Shown here: piece after piece, positions 37,420-49,159 of the stretch | Layout: the number at the start of each line of letters is the position of its first letter | Position numbering within the stretch: the stretch's first letter is position 1 | Assembly: GCA_904063045.1 (NCBI GenBank) | Contig: CAJFCJ010000015.1 | Span: 124,001 to 188,000 of the forward strand | DNA from: Dimorphilus gyrociliatus | Lineage: Eukaryota > Annelida > Polychaeta > Dinophilidae | DNA length: 64,000 bases | Direction of reading: 5' to 3' | Translations under genes and position numbers: made by a program | The notes under the pieces: model-generated | Told to the model about the DNA's origin: nothing | Databases searched by the model: none | The model's input: the letters and a program-made list of their open reading frames with translations, nothing else

Positions 37420-38207
37420 TCCAGAGTATAACTTCAACGTACAAAAGCAACATACTAGACTTGCTGTATATATTTAGATCAAGTACTTATGTAAATAAAT
37501 TACAATAGGCCGAAGTATCTTGTAGTAAAAAGTTAAACACTATTATTACAAGGAAAAACAAAAGGAAAGGATATAAATCTATAAAAAGACTTACTATAGA
37601 TGTAAAGAACTGTATATACTAAACAAGAACCGGAAAAGACCAAAGTTCATTTCATTTTATTTGATGCAGTGTTTTTACTTAAATGTAAAATCATCTTAAT
37701 TTTGTGTTATTTTAATAAACTATTTGTTTATTTATTTCTATTAAAGTTAAATATAAACAAAAAGTAGTTAGTTTTGATAGTTTGTTAAAAGTTCAATGAA
37801 CTTTTAAGATCTTCAACTTTATATAATATCTCTGCTTTTTCAAAAAACGACTCCCTAGTATTACGTCATCAAGTATAAATGTATACTGTGTATAAATTAT
37901 ATATATTAACATATGTAACTTTTACACAGTACTCTACATTAACTTTTCAATACTGAAACTTTCTAATTAGTAAACACTACTCATTAAAACTGGTAGTATT
38001 TAACTTTTCCTTACCCCATTACTTCCACTCACACAACAACTATCTATACAGCATAGCTTTGCCTCTATCTCTAGAAATTCCTTCTTTTTATCTAAATAAT
38101 AAGCTAAGAAAAAGTTAGTGAAAGACTTTTTCTTGTTTTTTACTTTTTTTTATACATAGATAGATAAATATTGTTTTAAGAGGAAGGAAAGGGATAATTG
38201 GAGAGGT
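37420..38207. other. Intergenic region between paralogues A and B
   Basis: About 0.8 kb, AT-rich, nothing coding recognised. Presumably the paralogue B promoter. Confidence 0.45.
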
Positions 38208-39782
38208 ATGAATCCTTCTTGCAAATTTTGCAATGCTTTTTGGTGGGAGAAGAAATTGTATTGTCTTCCTTGCGCAGTTATACATATATATTGCGAAGAA
38301 TGTCTATATAAAATCAGTTTTCAAAGGGAATTAAGAGCTGGAGATAAATTTCATTGTCCAACCTGTTCAGTTGAACATCGATGGCCAATTGAAGGCGTTA
38401 GAGGATTTAGTCGAATACCTTATGATAATATGAATAAAATGCATACTAGTAAGATTTTAATTAATTAATTAATTAATTTTTATTAAAATTTCAACAACAC
38501 AGAAACAGATCGCGAATCAATAAGTTCGTCCGATTCAGTTTTTATGGAAAATACGGAATTAAATGGAAATGGAACTGTTGAATTAGCTGAAGAAAATTAT
38601 CCTGAAAATATTATAACTAGAGCTTTAAAACAAGTAGAGATAAATTGTAAAGAAGTTAGTAATCAAGTTCTAAAAGAGGTTAATTTAATTTTAAACGCCT
38701 TGAATGCTGAACATCAACTACTTCAAAAAGAGATTAATAACTATCGTTCATACACTGAATACGAATTGAAAAGGTTAGCGTTAGAAGGTGGAGAATTCGA
38801 TGTATTGAAAACGTTCAACGATGATGTTTACAAGAAATTTATTGATCGCAAATTATCTAATAGAGTATTAAAGATTCTTGGTAAAAATATGTATTTTAAA
38901 TCTGCAAAAGGAGACGTAAAGATTGGTGAAGTATTAGAAAATACAATAAATGGTAAAGAATTAAGGGAGGAGAGCGAAATTCAAGCGTTAACTACAACTC
39001 CGTCAAGCGTTATTTATCTTACGGAAAAACACGAAAGAAATTACATTTACAAGATTGTCGAATATTCATTTAATAAAAATCTTATGAGATGTCATCTTAT
39101 GTGGAAGACAGCACATAAGAATGGTTATAAATTGGCCGTCGGTAAGAATATTTATGTAATGGATGATAGAACTGGTAGTATCTATCTAATCGATAAAGAT
39201 GCTGTTGAATGCTCCGATCCAGGATTTTTTGCGTCACCATCAAAATCGACGATATCTGTAAGATGTAGCTATTTTACATCGTATCCCGGAGGTGGTGTTA
39301 TAACGTATACAGGATACAATTACGAGGCTAAAATATCCAAATTATCCGATCCATTCGAAGAGGTTTGGACAATTGAATTGGCTCTTACAAATGGTATTGT
39401 CAACGATATGAAAACATGCGCAAATTTCGTTTATATTTTAACATCTAATAGTAAAATCTGTATATTAGATTTAGAAACTGGTAATCTTTTATGGAGAATC
39501 AATTGGATGGGTATGTCGGTACCTGTATACGGTTTTGAAGATTTAAGATTTACGCCCAGTAATAGAACCGTATCTTGCCTTTTAATGGGTGAAAATATAA
39601 CTGTTTTAATAGATCAATTAAAAAATAAAACAAATTCATGGACATTTATGGTCTACGGTAACAATTGCGAAAGTTATAAGATAATTGATTACGTCAAAAT
39701 GGAAATTGGAGTTAAATTATGCCTTTTGGGTAATGATTACAAAACTTTAAGATTTCATACTGCTTGTATTCCACATTTGTAA
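38208..39782 (+). CDS. Tandem paralogue B: RING finger, coiled coil, propeller-like domain (TRIM-like)
   Basis: Two exons, 38208-38448 and 38503-39782, phase 1, 506 residues. Exon 1 encodes a C3HC4-type RING: C5-x2-C8, C22 (with C19 nearby), H26, C29-x2-C32, C50-x2-C53. A coiled coil follows at about residues 105-160 (ITRALKQVEINCKEV onwards). No second B-box-like cysteine/histidine module is visible. The C-terminal half carries the family motifs SVIYLTEKHERNYIYKIVEY, GKNIYVMDDRTGSIYLID, LSDPFEEVWTIEL and DYVKMEIGVKLCLL. RING plus coiled coil suggests a TRIM-like ubiquitin ligase; the propeller fold is inferred. The gene sits between two diverged copies in the same orientation. An AATAAA is at 39951. 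Confidence 0.8.
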
Positions 39783-39950
39783 TTATTAATATAGCTATAT
39801 TTATAGTTGTTTTTGTTTTTTCTCTTTTTTTTTTCAATGTTCTTTTCTCATTCTCTTCTTCTTCTGTTCTTCTTTTATCTTTTCTTTTTCTCCGTTTTAT
39901 AAAAATTTTATCATTTCTTTTTATTTGTTTAGATAAATTTAATTAACAAA

Positions 39951-39956
39951 AATAAA
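39951..39956 (+). terminator. AATAAA, paralogue B
   Basis: Hexamer about 170 bp after the paralogue B stop, following a T-rich 3' UTR. Confidence 0.45.
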
Positions 39957-39959
39957 ATT

Positions 39960-40332
39960 TTTGAAATATTATAAATTAAAAACTTTTCATTAATTTACTA
40001 CTCAATTACGTCACTAATTCGCCTTTTAATTGTATATTATATATATACAGTTTATCTATTTAAAGAAAGGAAAAAGGTTGATTAATGTAGGTTAATTATA
40101 GCTATTAAGCAAAAAATACAGCTCTTGTTGAGTATAATCACAGAAAATAGTATAAAAAACAAACAAGTACAGATAAAAAATTCCACGAATACGCTTTATT
40201 AAGTCAAAAGTCTTGGAATCGTTCACTCTGATGGGAATTTGAATACTGTTAACATAGGTAAAAAATCTTGTTACCCTTATAGATATAAATATATAAAAAA
40301 GAAACATTTATATTTTAATAGATCCTATTAAA
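39960..40332. other. Intergenic region between paralogues B and C
   Basis: About 370 bp, AT-rich. No gene; presumed promoter of paralogue C. Confidence 0.45.
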
Positions 40333-41869
40333 ATGGCGAATTCGAAGCAAAACTCTCAATTAGTAATGATAAATTTATATTGTAAAAGATGTTCGAATGA
40401 ATTTCACGTTCCATCTGCGAAAGTTGGAGACAAAACTTTATGCCAATCGTGTTATATGGACAATATTTGTATAGATAATGATGATATTCTTAGTAAGCTA
40501 TTGTAGATAATAATTAGAATATTTAAATTAATTTTCTCTCTATCTCTATCTATCTATCTATCTATCTGTCTGTCTATCTATCCATATTATTTATAGATAA
40601 TCATGAGATGTCCGAGGATAAACTACAAGCCGAAGGAGTATTGGATCTCATGTTCGCCAAGTCGCTATGGCATGTTAACAACAATAAAAAAACTACTTTA
40701 AGCAAATTGGAAAGTGAAATTTCAATGCTTCAAGCTTTCATAATAAGAGATCATGAAGAACTTAAAAATCAAATAGAAAATTACTATACTCAGAAAAAGA
40801 ATGATTTAAAGAATAAATTAAAATTGGCTAAGAAGGAACTATTTTCAACAAATCATCAACTTCCTATTGAAATGTATAGACAAGAATTTTTTCTAGAACC
40901 GTTTAATGATATAGTTGACTGTCATATTGATTTTGAACCAAATTCAACTATTAAACACTTTATATTAGGCGATATATTGGAGATTACGAATCATAAGAAT
41001 AATTTGAAATTCGATTATAAGATTGAATCATTAATTTGTACGAATAATAGCATTATTCTCTTATCAAGAAGACACAAAACTAATAATTATAAATATATAC
41101 TTGAGGAATATGTTATAAATAGAAATATATTAATATTTCATTCATTTTGGATAACTGGATGTAAAACTTCGTATGATATAGCGGCAAATTTAAAGAATAT
41201 TTATATTTTAGAAAAAGAAACTGGCAATTTATTTGTGGTACAATTAAAAAAGTTCACTGACCCTGAACAACCTAAATTATTTGCCGCTGTATCGTTAATG
41301 TATAGCGAAACTTCCTTTCCCGTTTGTTGCATCATTCCGTTTCACAGAGGTTAGTTTATGTACTTTACTGTTTAACTTTTACTTACAATCTATTCAATCC
41401 AGGAATAATTATGCATAGAGGAAATGGAAGAATAACTAAAATTTTCGATCCTTTCAAGGAAGATTGGACTATTGACCTTAAATCTAAATATTTACATGCA
41501 GAAAATATGATGACGACCCAAAATTTTTTATTCGTCCTAAATTCAAATGATCTATGGGTTTTCTACCTTGATAGCGGAGCCGTCTATAGAAGAATTGAAT
41601 ATAATGAATCAAATATTATGCTATCTTTTGAAAGACTTCGCTACATCATACCAATGTATTCGATATCTTGTATGATACTATCAACATATTCAGTGATCTT
41701 TATTGAAATTAACAATAAAGGAGAGCCGGAAATACTCAGATATGAAAGAAGGGATGGACATTGGACTGTGAGAGATTTTGTCTTTTCTCCATTTGGAGCT
41801 AAACTCTGTCTTTTGGACGATAGTGGCAAAAATATTAAATTATTACCAATTTGTCTGGCTAAATTCTAG
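40333..41869 (+). CDS. Tandem paralogue C: Cys4 zinc module, coiled coil, propeller-like domain
   Basis: Three exons, 40333-40492, 40597-41349 and 41403-41869, both introns phase 1, 459 residues. Exon 1 carries one Cys4 module, CKRC then 16 residues then CQSC, which could bind a single zinc, not the two of a RING. A coiled coil follows (TLSKLESEISMLQAF, then Lys/Glu-rich). Family motifs are SIILLSRRHKTNNYKYILEEY, LKNIYILEKETGNLFVV, FDPFKEDWTIDL and DFVFSPFGAKLCLL. Its first intron position matches paralogue B and its second matches the only intron of paralogue A. Function unknown. Confidence 0.78.
40538..40583 (+). repeat. (TCTA)n tetranucleotide repeat in intron 1 of paralogue C
   Basis: TCTA/TCTG repeats make up much of the 104-bp intron and lie shortly before its acceptor. 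Confidence 0.8.
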
Positions 41870-42502
41870 AAGAAAAAAGATTTAAACTTTCTCCGAAAAA
41901 GGTTCATCGGAGAAATTTCTCTTCTTTTTTCTTTCTCTTATATTTCAGGAACCTATTTATTTATATAATACGCAAATTACATTCTTTAAAGGACAAAAAA
42001 ATACAATATATCAACGTTCCCCTTCCTTAGCTATTTAATATAATTTTCTACTTTCGTTTTCAAAATTATATATTTTATAGGCCTATTTTAATGATAGAAT
42101 TATTATAGTGAACTATAAGATTACTCTAAATTAATATTATTATATATTAATGATTTCTTCAGTTTGGAGAACCTTTTTTTTAAAGGTATCACCCAGATGA
42201 TACCAATTATACGATAATATGAAATAATATCTTTGTTTCAACGCCATCTATCGTTTTTTCGAATTCTTCGTAAAAATCCTTAGAAAACAATAGCTATATT
42301 ACTTTTTATACGCCAAACAAAAGACAGTACACTTGTCGTTTTAAATAGAAGAAAGTTAGCCGAGTTAGCCGCCAGACGAACCGTAAAGTTAGATAAAGCT
42401 TTACATTTAGAGCAAATAGAAATGATAGATTGTTTTACAATCACTTGATAAGTATTTATTTCGAAGAAAATAGCGAAAAGAGAAGGACAGAATAAACGCA
42501 AC
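41870..42502. other. Intergenic region between paralogue C and six-Cys gene
   Basis: About 630 bp, AT-rich. I searched upstream of 42503 for a signal-peptide exon and found none that splices convincingly. Confidence 0.45.
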
Positions 42503-42796
42503 ATGTTCAACTATTGTCCACCAAGTCAGAATGGCACTATTCCATCTTTCTACTGCAAACAATCAGTTCGTTTGAATGACTTAGAATATGTATTTTGCTG
42601 CTCGAATAATTTAACGGGACCGTATTACTGCTGTAGAGATTCTTCAAAATACTATTCAAGTCACCTACCCTCCTCAGCAATTCTACTCCTCATTCAATAT
42701 TGGCCAATTCTATTGATAATTGCTTTGATATTATTCCTAATCTCTATCACGCTATTCGGTAAGAGAACTATAAAATGGAAATATAATGGTCCTTAG
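42503..42796 (+). CDS. Six-cysteine single-pass membrane protein, Shisa/CYYR1-like
   Basis: Single-exon frame of 97 residues. The N-terminal half has six cysteines in the order C5, C18, C32-C33, C42-C43 (FYC, FCC, YYCC). This matches the spacing style of the Shisa/CYYR1 six-cysteine single-membrane-helix superfamily. Residues about 57-85 form a very hydrophobic helix followed by the basic GKRTIKWKY tail. Family members usually carry a cleaved N-terminal signal peptide, and none is visible here, so a 5' exon may be missing from the model. Such proteins act as trafficking adaptors or PPxY scaffolds; no PPxY is seen. It converges on FOXRED2, with 117 bp between the stops. Confidence 0.55.
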   Translation: MFNYCPPSQNGTIPSFYCKQSVRLNDLEYVFCCSNNLTGPYYCCRDSSKYYSSHLPSSAILLLIQYWPILLIIALILFLISITLFGKRTIKWKYNGP

Positions 42797-42913
42797 TTAA
42801 AATTAACTAATATTAATCTTTTTAAATTGAATGTCATTGTATAAGTAACAAACGTTAATTCGCAATACTTTGGTTGAATTATGTATTACATAGCATATAA
42901 GTCATATACGAAA

Positions 42914-45900
42914 TTATGATTGATTGAATTCGAAATCTTTAAAGTAAAATGCTCTGCAGTCGTGGGGAACGTTAAGTCCGGTAAAAGCTTCTAGAATACA
43001 ATCTTCTTCGGAAAAACTTCGAAGATCCGTTGATAAAACGTGTTCGACAAATCGCCTCAATGGTATAACGTGACTATAACGGGTATCGAAATTCGTTAAG
43101 AAATCTTCAACGATATGATGAAGTCTATCTGGCAATGGTAATTTTAAACTTCCTCGTCGTTTCGTCCTAATCATCTCTGACTCTAATGATTTTTGTTTGT
43201 ATTACATTAATTATAGCTTTAATTTATTGCACGTAGTAGAATGGCTTATGTAATATATCACTCACTTGTTGGTAAATTCTTATAATAGTACAGCAACGGG
43301 TGGAGAAAATTGCTCAGATGAGCCTCTTCCGGTGAACCAACAGATCGATTATACTTGAACGGATCCTTTAATTCAAGTGTTAAAAATAAGGAAGATAGGA
43401 AGTAATGATAATTAAATAATAGCTCACATTTTCGGCACTTGAAAATCCATCCCCATACTCAAAAACCACTACAATAATGGACGTAACCTTTCGACCTGTC
43501 CTAATTTCAAATTCATCAAGAGAGGCTAGGGGATATTCTTCATACACTTCAAACGTTTCCTCTTTTCTGTAAAACAACTTTTCATTATTTTTATTCAATC
43601 ATTTCTAACAGTAAACTTTTCAAAACCGGTAGATGGCAGTTATATTCAAGTGATTATATGTCTTTTCCCGAATAATAGTTTAAAAAGAAAGAAAAGTCCA
43701 CTACCGGATTGGCATTTTACGCTATTTAAATACTTACTCGTTGATAACTATGACATCTCCAAGCACCTGAAACATTTGGTAAGGTGCAGAAGCTTCATTT
43801 ACTCTTTTAATGATCCAAGGTACAAGCTGATTAAATGGTTCTGCAGGTTGATGAGGCCAGACAACACCATGATTCTTCCACTCCAATAACCTGTGTAAGG
43901 CTCTAGTAGTATACCTATAACCGTGAATAAAACCTCCAGCCGATTTTTTGAAATCTAATGAATGCGTTAATACACCTGAAAAGATAAAGTGATTAAAGGA
44001 ATAGACAAGACATAAGATTACGTTGTTTTTTTCATTTCACAGTGTAAAACAAACGCTTAAAAATAAGAATCCCTGCTTTTTTTCTTTTTTTCATCGACGA
44101 TATTAGTACAAAACATAATCATTTATTTTTTAGATGATATAGGTAATCATGCATTCAGTACATTATACATTAACAAATATCGATTACTTGGATGATTATT
44201 TGATTAACATGCAGTTGAGAGATGGCAAAGATTACAGCAAAGTATATTGTTTTTTCCTCCATTTTCATTCTAAAGCTTACATATTTTTCACATAAGGATT
44301 TAGCATATCTTTAACCGCTAGAAAATAGTCTAACAACTTATACTTTCAAATTAGTTCCATGCGAGGAATACTACCTACAGTTTGCCGCATTATTCTATAC
44401 TCGCCTAATTGACTTCTTTGCATATAAAAATGTTTCGAATTTCCTAGTTTTACTCCTAGCCTTTAATTGAATTCGCTTAATGACTAAGACATTTTAATGT
44501 TGAGATTGATTCTACTTTGACACCCTAAGCCTTAAACAAATCACCAGAGGTTAGTTATTTAGTATGAAGTATACGCCTATCTATTGTCTAGATTTTTTCG
44601 CGTTTAAACTCTTGTAAACCAATGAACACAGATGTGATAAAATGTTACATAACAAATATAAAGCTACATCTTGGTAACCTCTTTTTTATTACATAATAAG
44701 GACAAACCTGCAAAGTAAATATTCGAATTATCCACTGCTTCGTACATATCATTAATCTTTGGAAATTTTTGCAACTTTTGGTCTCTATGTTTCTTTAAAT
44801 TTAATCCTACCCATGGCGTTTCATCCCATATCCAACCAAGGCAGGATATTATGACATCATACGGATCTCTTAGAGCAAAATTATCTTCCTTGACGCTAAA
44901 CTTTAATAAGGGATCTTCTAACATGAAACGTCCGTCGTCTCTCTTAAAAATTGCTAAGTCTTGAACGTCAACTTCAAATATACCGTCTAAGGATTTCAAT
45001 TGATAATTATCTAATAAGTTGTTATTAATGGCCCTTAAATCTCCAACATAATGCGTTGACCAGGATAGTTTCACTCTACTCCTACTTCCCATATGTACAA
45101 CATTTGTATAAGGGAATAAAGAAGTAGCAACTTCATTTGCAGTATTTCCTTTACCAAGTATTAGGACATTTTTTCCCTCATAATAGTGTGGATCTAAGAT
45201 CATATCATCATAGAACGTTAGATATTCGCTACCATTGAAAGGGATTTTCAGAGGTTTGAATATACCAGTTGCAATAATTAAATATCTGAGATAGAAAGTA
45301 AACGAAACGATCCTTTATTAGTTAATACTTTAATTAGTTAATAAGATTTAAAATGGAAATGATTTCCTATATCTTTGTAAACGATTATTATAGATATATA
45401 CGTAATATTTCGAATAAACTAACGATAACTTACTTGCAAAGGAATGTTACTTCTTTTTCATCAGTTAGTTCAATGGTACCATTGTCAATCTTTCGAGATG
45501 ATATAATATTTGTATTAAAGCGAGTGTTTAGCCCTAATTTCTTTTCAAAATCAATTAAATATCGTAGATAATCGTCCTTATGAGGGAAGAAATCTATAGA
45601 AAAATTAATAGATTTTAACATAATATATATAATATTAAAATAAATGTTTACCTTTGCTATACTCTTTGAAAACTAACGTTTCATCGTTACTAATCAAAGA
45701 ATTCCAATCGTGTCGAAGATTAAACTCTTTATTAGTTTTACTAGTGAATCTTTTGTTGATAGAAATTAAAGTATTATGCCTTGGGAATGTTTTAAAGAAA
45801 GTTCCTAATTAGATAAAATTGAAGGAGATGTTATTCTATAATCAAGTTTTACTAAATTTCATATGTATATATTCCTACCGGGTGAGCTTCCTCTTTCTAA

Positions 45901-46056
45901 AATCACGTAGTCTCTTTTTTTGTCCTCTAGGAAAGAGCCCATCTGAAGTCCTGAAGGTCCAGCTCCAACTATTATATAGTCATAATACTCGCACGAAACC
46001 AAATGAATAAAATTCAATAGAATGATAAATAGACCAGAAATTGTGACCTTCAACAT
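42914..46056 (-). CDS. FOXRED2: FOXRED2 / ERFAD, ER flavoprotein oxidoreductase
   Basis: FAD-dependent protein of the ER lumen that assists ER-associated degradation. Eight exons on the - strand: 46056-45879, 45804-45652, 45593-45434, 45285-44708, 43975-43738, 43566-43428, 43365-43266, 43182-42914; 604 residues (human 684). A signal peptide of about 22 residues is followed by the FAD-binding motif [10 protein letters not shown]. Later come the family blocks [19 protein letters not shown], the second nucleotide motif [40 protein letters not shown] and [16 protein letters not shown]. Intron 4 (732 bp) is unusually long for this window and holds no recognisable exon. The C-terminus is DFEFNQS, without a KDEL/KEEL-type signal. 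Confidence 0.95.
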
Positions 46057-47290
46057 ATTCAGTATTCCTTAAACTTTTGAGAGTTGTTCTATAGAAATTT
46101 ATGCTTATCACTACATCTTGTCTCATAATAAAGTTAATTATAAATAGCATAGTTATTCTATATTACATTCATTAGACATTAAGAACTATATTAATAGGTG
46201 GATATAATTCCAATAATTAGTAGTCTCACCCTTATTACTATAGAACTATTATCTACATGTAATTACAATTAAACACTATACTTGTTTCTAATTCATGATA
46301 AATATTAATAATATACGGTTTTTATCATCAAAAAATACCTCAGAGTCGAGCTTCTTTCACAACTACACCAAGTAATTTACTTTCGAATAGTTCAACCAAT
46401 TCCAAATAGTTCCTTCTTTTTAAATGTCAGAGACAAGTGAGAGAGATCATTCGTAAACGAAATTTGCTTGATAGATAGGCCAAAATAAAGCAGCAGATTG
46501 CCTAGTATAAAATTTGTATTAAATCTTCAAGGTCTGTATGAATTGTTAGGCTATAATTAAACAACGAATTCACTAACCAGATTCTCTAGAGGGAATTAAG
46601 ATCAAACAATAAGTGAAAATAGCATTTTATGCTATTACTAATTTATTTAAACAATTAATGAAATTACGGTAGTGAACAAAAACAAAAGAGAGACCGTAAG
46701 TCTTTATCTTGTTATATGCTCCATGCACTGCGTGCATTTATATACGTCTTTATATATAGAAGAAATTTAATACCTTGGTTACTCTAATAGTAGTTGATGG
46801 AAGAATTTAAAACTTGACAAATATTTCGAGCTGCCATCTACAGTAAAAACTAAAAAGCGGATGTGTCGCCTCCTTTCAGTCTTTAGTCACTGAAACAGTC
46901 CTAATCCCATTCTCTAAAGATTTATGTTATCATTGGAAAATCCGCGCTCAACTTTTTTAGTTTCTTTGAATGAATTGGTTTGAATATTCAATTTTTCGGC
47001 TGGATAAAGGTTGTTCACGTCACGTAATATGTGAAGATACTCGGTAAGATATTACGATTAGAACAAAACGTGAATAAACGTGCTTTCTGATTCGGATAGG
47101 CTTGGAGACTTTTATATTATTACTAAAGCGCTATTCAAAATGTATTAACCCTCTATTAAATGACCTCTTTCAATATATTGTATGTATATATCATTATATT
47201 TTTTTGGTGTTATTTTTGATTTATCAGAATTATATATAACTGTAAATGATGGAAAATATTTTCATGCCACTTAACATTGAAGTCAGTGTT
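46057..47290. other. Intergenic region between FOXRED2 start and STARD7 3' end
   Basis: About 1.2 kb, AT-rich, no supported gene. It should contain the FOXRED2 promoter (left) and the STARD7 poly(A) region (right; TTTATT, the reverse complement of AATAAA, at 47294 and 47306). Confidence 0.5.
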
Positions 47291-47346
47291 CATTTTATTA
47301 CAATATTTATTCATTTTTCTTCTCGTATTGATGGTTTTTTTCATGT

Positions 47347-49159
47347 TTACATCGGTACTTTTTGACAATCTTCTTCCTTGCTGTCATCTTCATACAATAT
47401 ATGTTTTTTCTTTTTTAATCTATCCATATTGGCATTTGGGTAACGACTCTGATACGTTAAAGCAGCTTTGTGTAATTTCTCTACAAAATCAGGAACTCCT
47501 GTAATGGAAATGGGAATAAAATTAAAAACAAATTTCAAATTTTCTTAATGTATTTTAAAGAATAATCTGCCCTTCTAGTCGGGCAACACTGTTAAAAGTT
47601 AATTTGACATTTGACATTTTATAAGGATGTTAAATTTACCTTTACTAGCCATCCATCTGTAGGCTGCGCTTGGAAAATTGCCCTTAGGATCGTCGTAATA
47701 GGTTAGAATATAATCAAATCCATTCTAAAAAAGAAAATTACAGCTTAGTTCACTTCGTATTTTTAATTTTATAAAAAATAAACGTCTTACGTCATCAAAG
47801 TTTGTGTGCGGTTTGATACACATTTCGGAACGATATGTCGAAACTCGAACATATTCATCGGTAATTGGTTTCTTAGGATGGTCCGTGGCTCGAGACACCA
47901 TTATCATCAATTTTCTATGTGGATCAACAACGGATTTCCGAATATAGAGATAATCCCGCCGATACATCGGATAAGGGAAATGCGTTACCCAATGAACGAC
48001 TTCAGATCCGTCATCATTTCTATCGACCACATCTAAATCAACAACAAGCTTATCCCATTCTTTCCTATAACCTAAATCGGCTTGAACACTGAAGAATGCT
48101 CTTGCTGATACATCGAAGAAGGATCCAAAGACTGTAAAATTATCACAAATTATCCTCTTAAGCCACACTTAAAAAAAATCATCTTTTTTTCATGATAAAG
48201 TATTAAGATTTTATCTTTTCTTTTCAAGCTTTTCTTTGATGATAAAAAAAATTCAGACGCATACATTAAACTTTTTTTATAGCCAAAGGGTAATATTCAA
48301 TTACCATTAAAAACAGATAAAGCTAGGTGGAAAATTAAAGGATTTTTATTATTGTTTCTATTCTTAAATTGGTCAAGAGAATTTTATCGTTAATATTATT
48401 AATAGTAAACAATTATCAGCTATAAATAGCTACAATATATAGACTGTTTTGATGAACAGTACTTTTTGTTCTGTACTTGATATTTTACTTACCTGAAATA
48501 TTAATAATATATGTTATATTTACGATAAGTTTTATAGTGTTTTTTTTTTAATACTCAAAAATAAAAGCTCTTTTAAATCGTATATTAGTACCTTTGTATT
48601 CGTATAAATATGAATTTTCTAATGGTCTTCGATAAACAAGTAGATTTTTAGCTGTTATAATCGTTTCCCATTTTTCATTGGTAAATTCGTTCAAGGTCAT
48701 TTCTTTATTAGACTCTGCGTTATCTTGCATTTTGTTAAAAATAGCTATTTCACCCGCACAGCTTTCAATTTCATCATCGTTAATTTTTTGTTCATCCCAG
48801 TTGAATAGTACAGAAGCTCCAAGAGCAGCAAATAACCTTGGTACTCTTCTTGACTTATAGAAACTAGAGGCACACAGTTGGAAGAAATTTTTGAAGTGAC
48901 TTGAGTTATAACCCAGATTATAATATAAATTGACCATTTGAAAAGTTCTCCTAATTCTTTGTGCTGCTATAAAATTACACTGTATAGCAAATAGTTGTGT
49001 TAAAATTTTCAAACGATCATTAAGTCGAACGGCGAATCTTTTTATTTTGTTCTCTGTTGAATAACATCGTAAGATTGTTCTGTGACTTTTATTGGAGGAT
49101 AGAGCGAGAATACGTTTAAATAATTCTCTAGACTTTGTCACTGACGCTTGTAGAGACAT
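47347..49159 (-). CDS. STARD7: STARD7, START-domain phosphatidylcholine transfer protein
   Basis: Carries phosphatidylcholine to mitochondria. Four exons on the - strand, 49159-48592, 48131-47791, 47724-47640 and 47498-47347; 381 residues (human 370). The first 35 residues are rich in Arg, Ser and Leu without acidic residues (KSRELFKRIL...RCYST), typical of a mitochondrial presequence. The START domain begins near KWETIITAKNLLVYRRPL. It contains VFGSFFDVSARAFFSVQ, the very conserved HWVTHFPYPMYRRDYLYIRK, KPHTNFDD, GFDYILTYYDDPKG and GVPDFVEKLHKAAL. The tail is Lys/Glu-rich. The gene is divergent from the DUSP gene, with 377 bp between start codons. Confidence 0.95.

Noticed and set aside
43650-43889. 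Plus-strand open frame of 79 codons
   Set aside because: It lies antisense to a FOXRED2 exon that matches the family closely ([16 protein letters not shown]).
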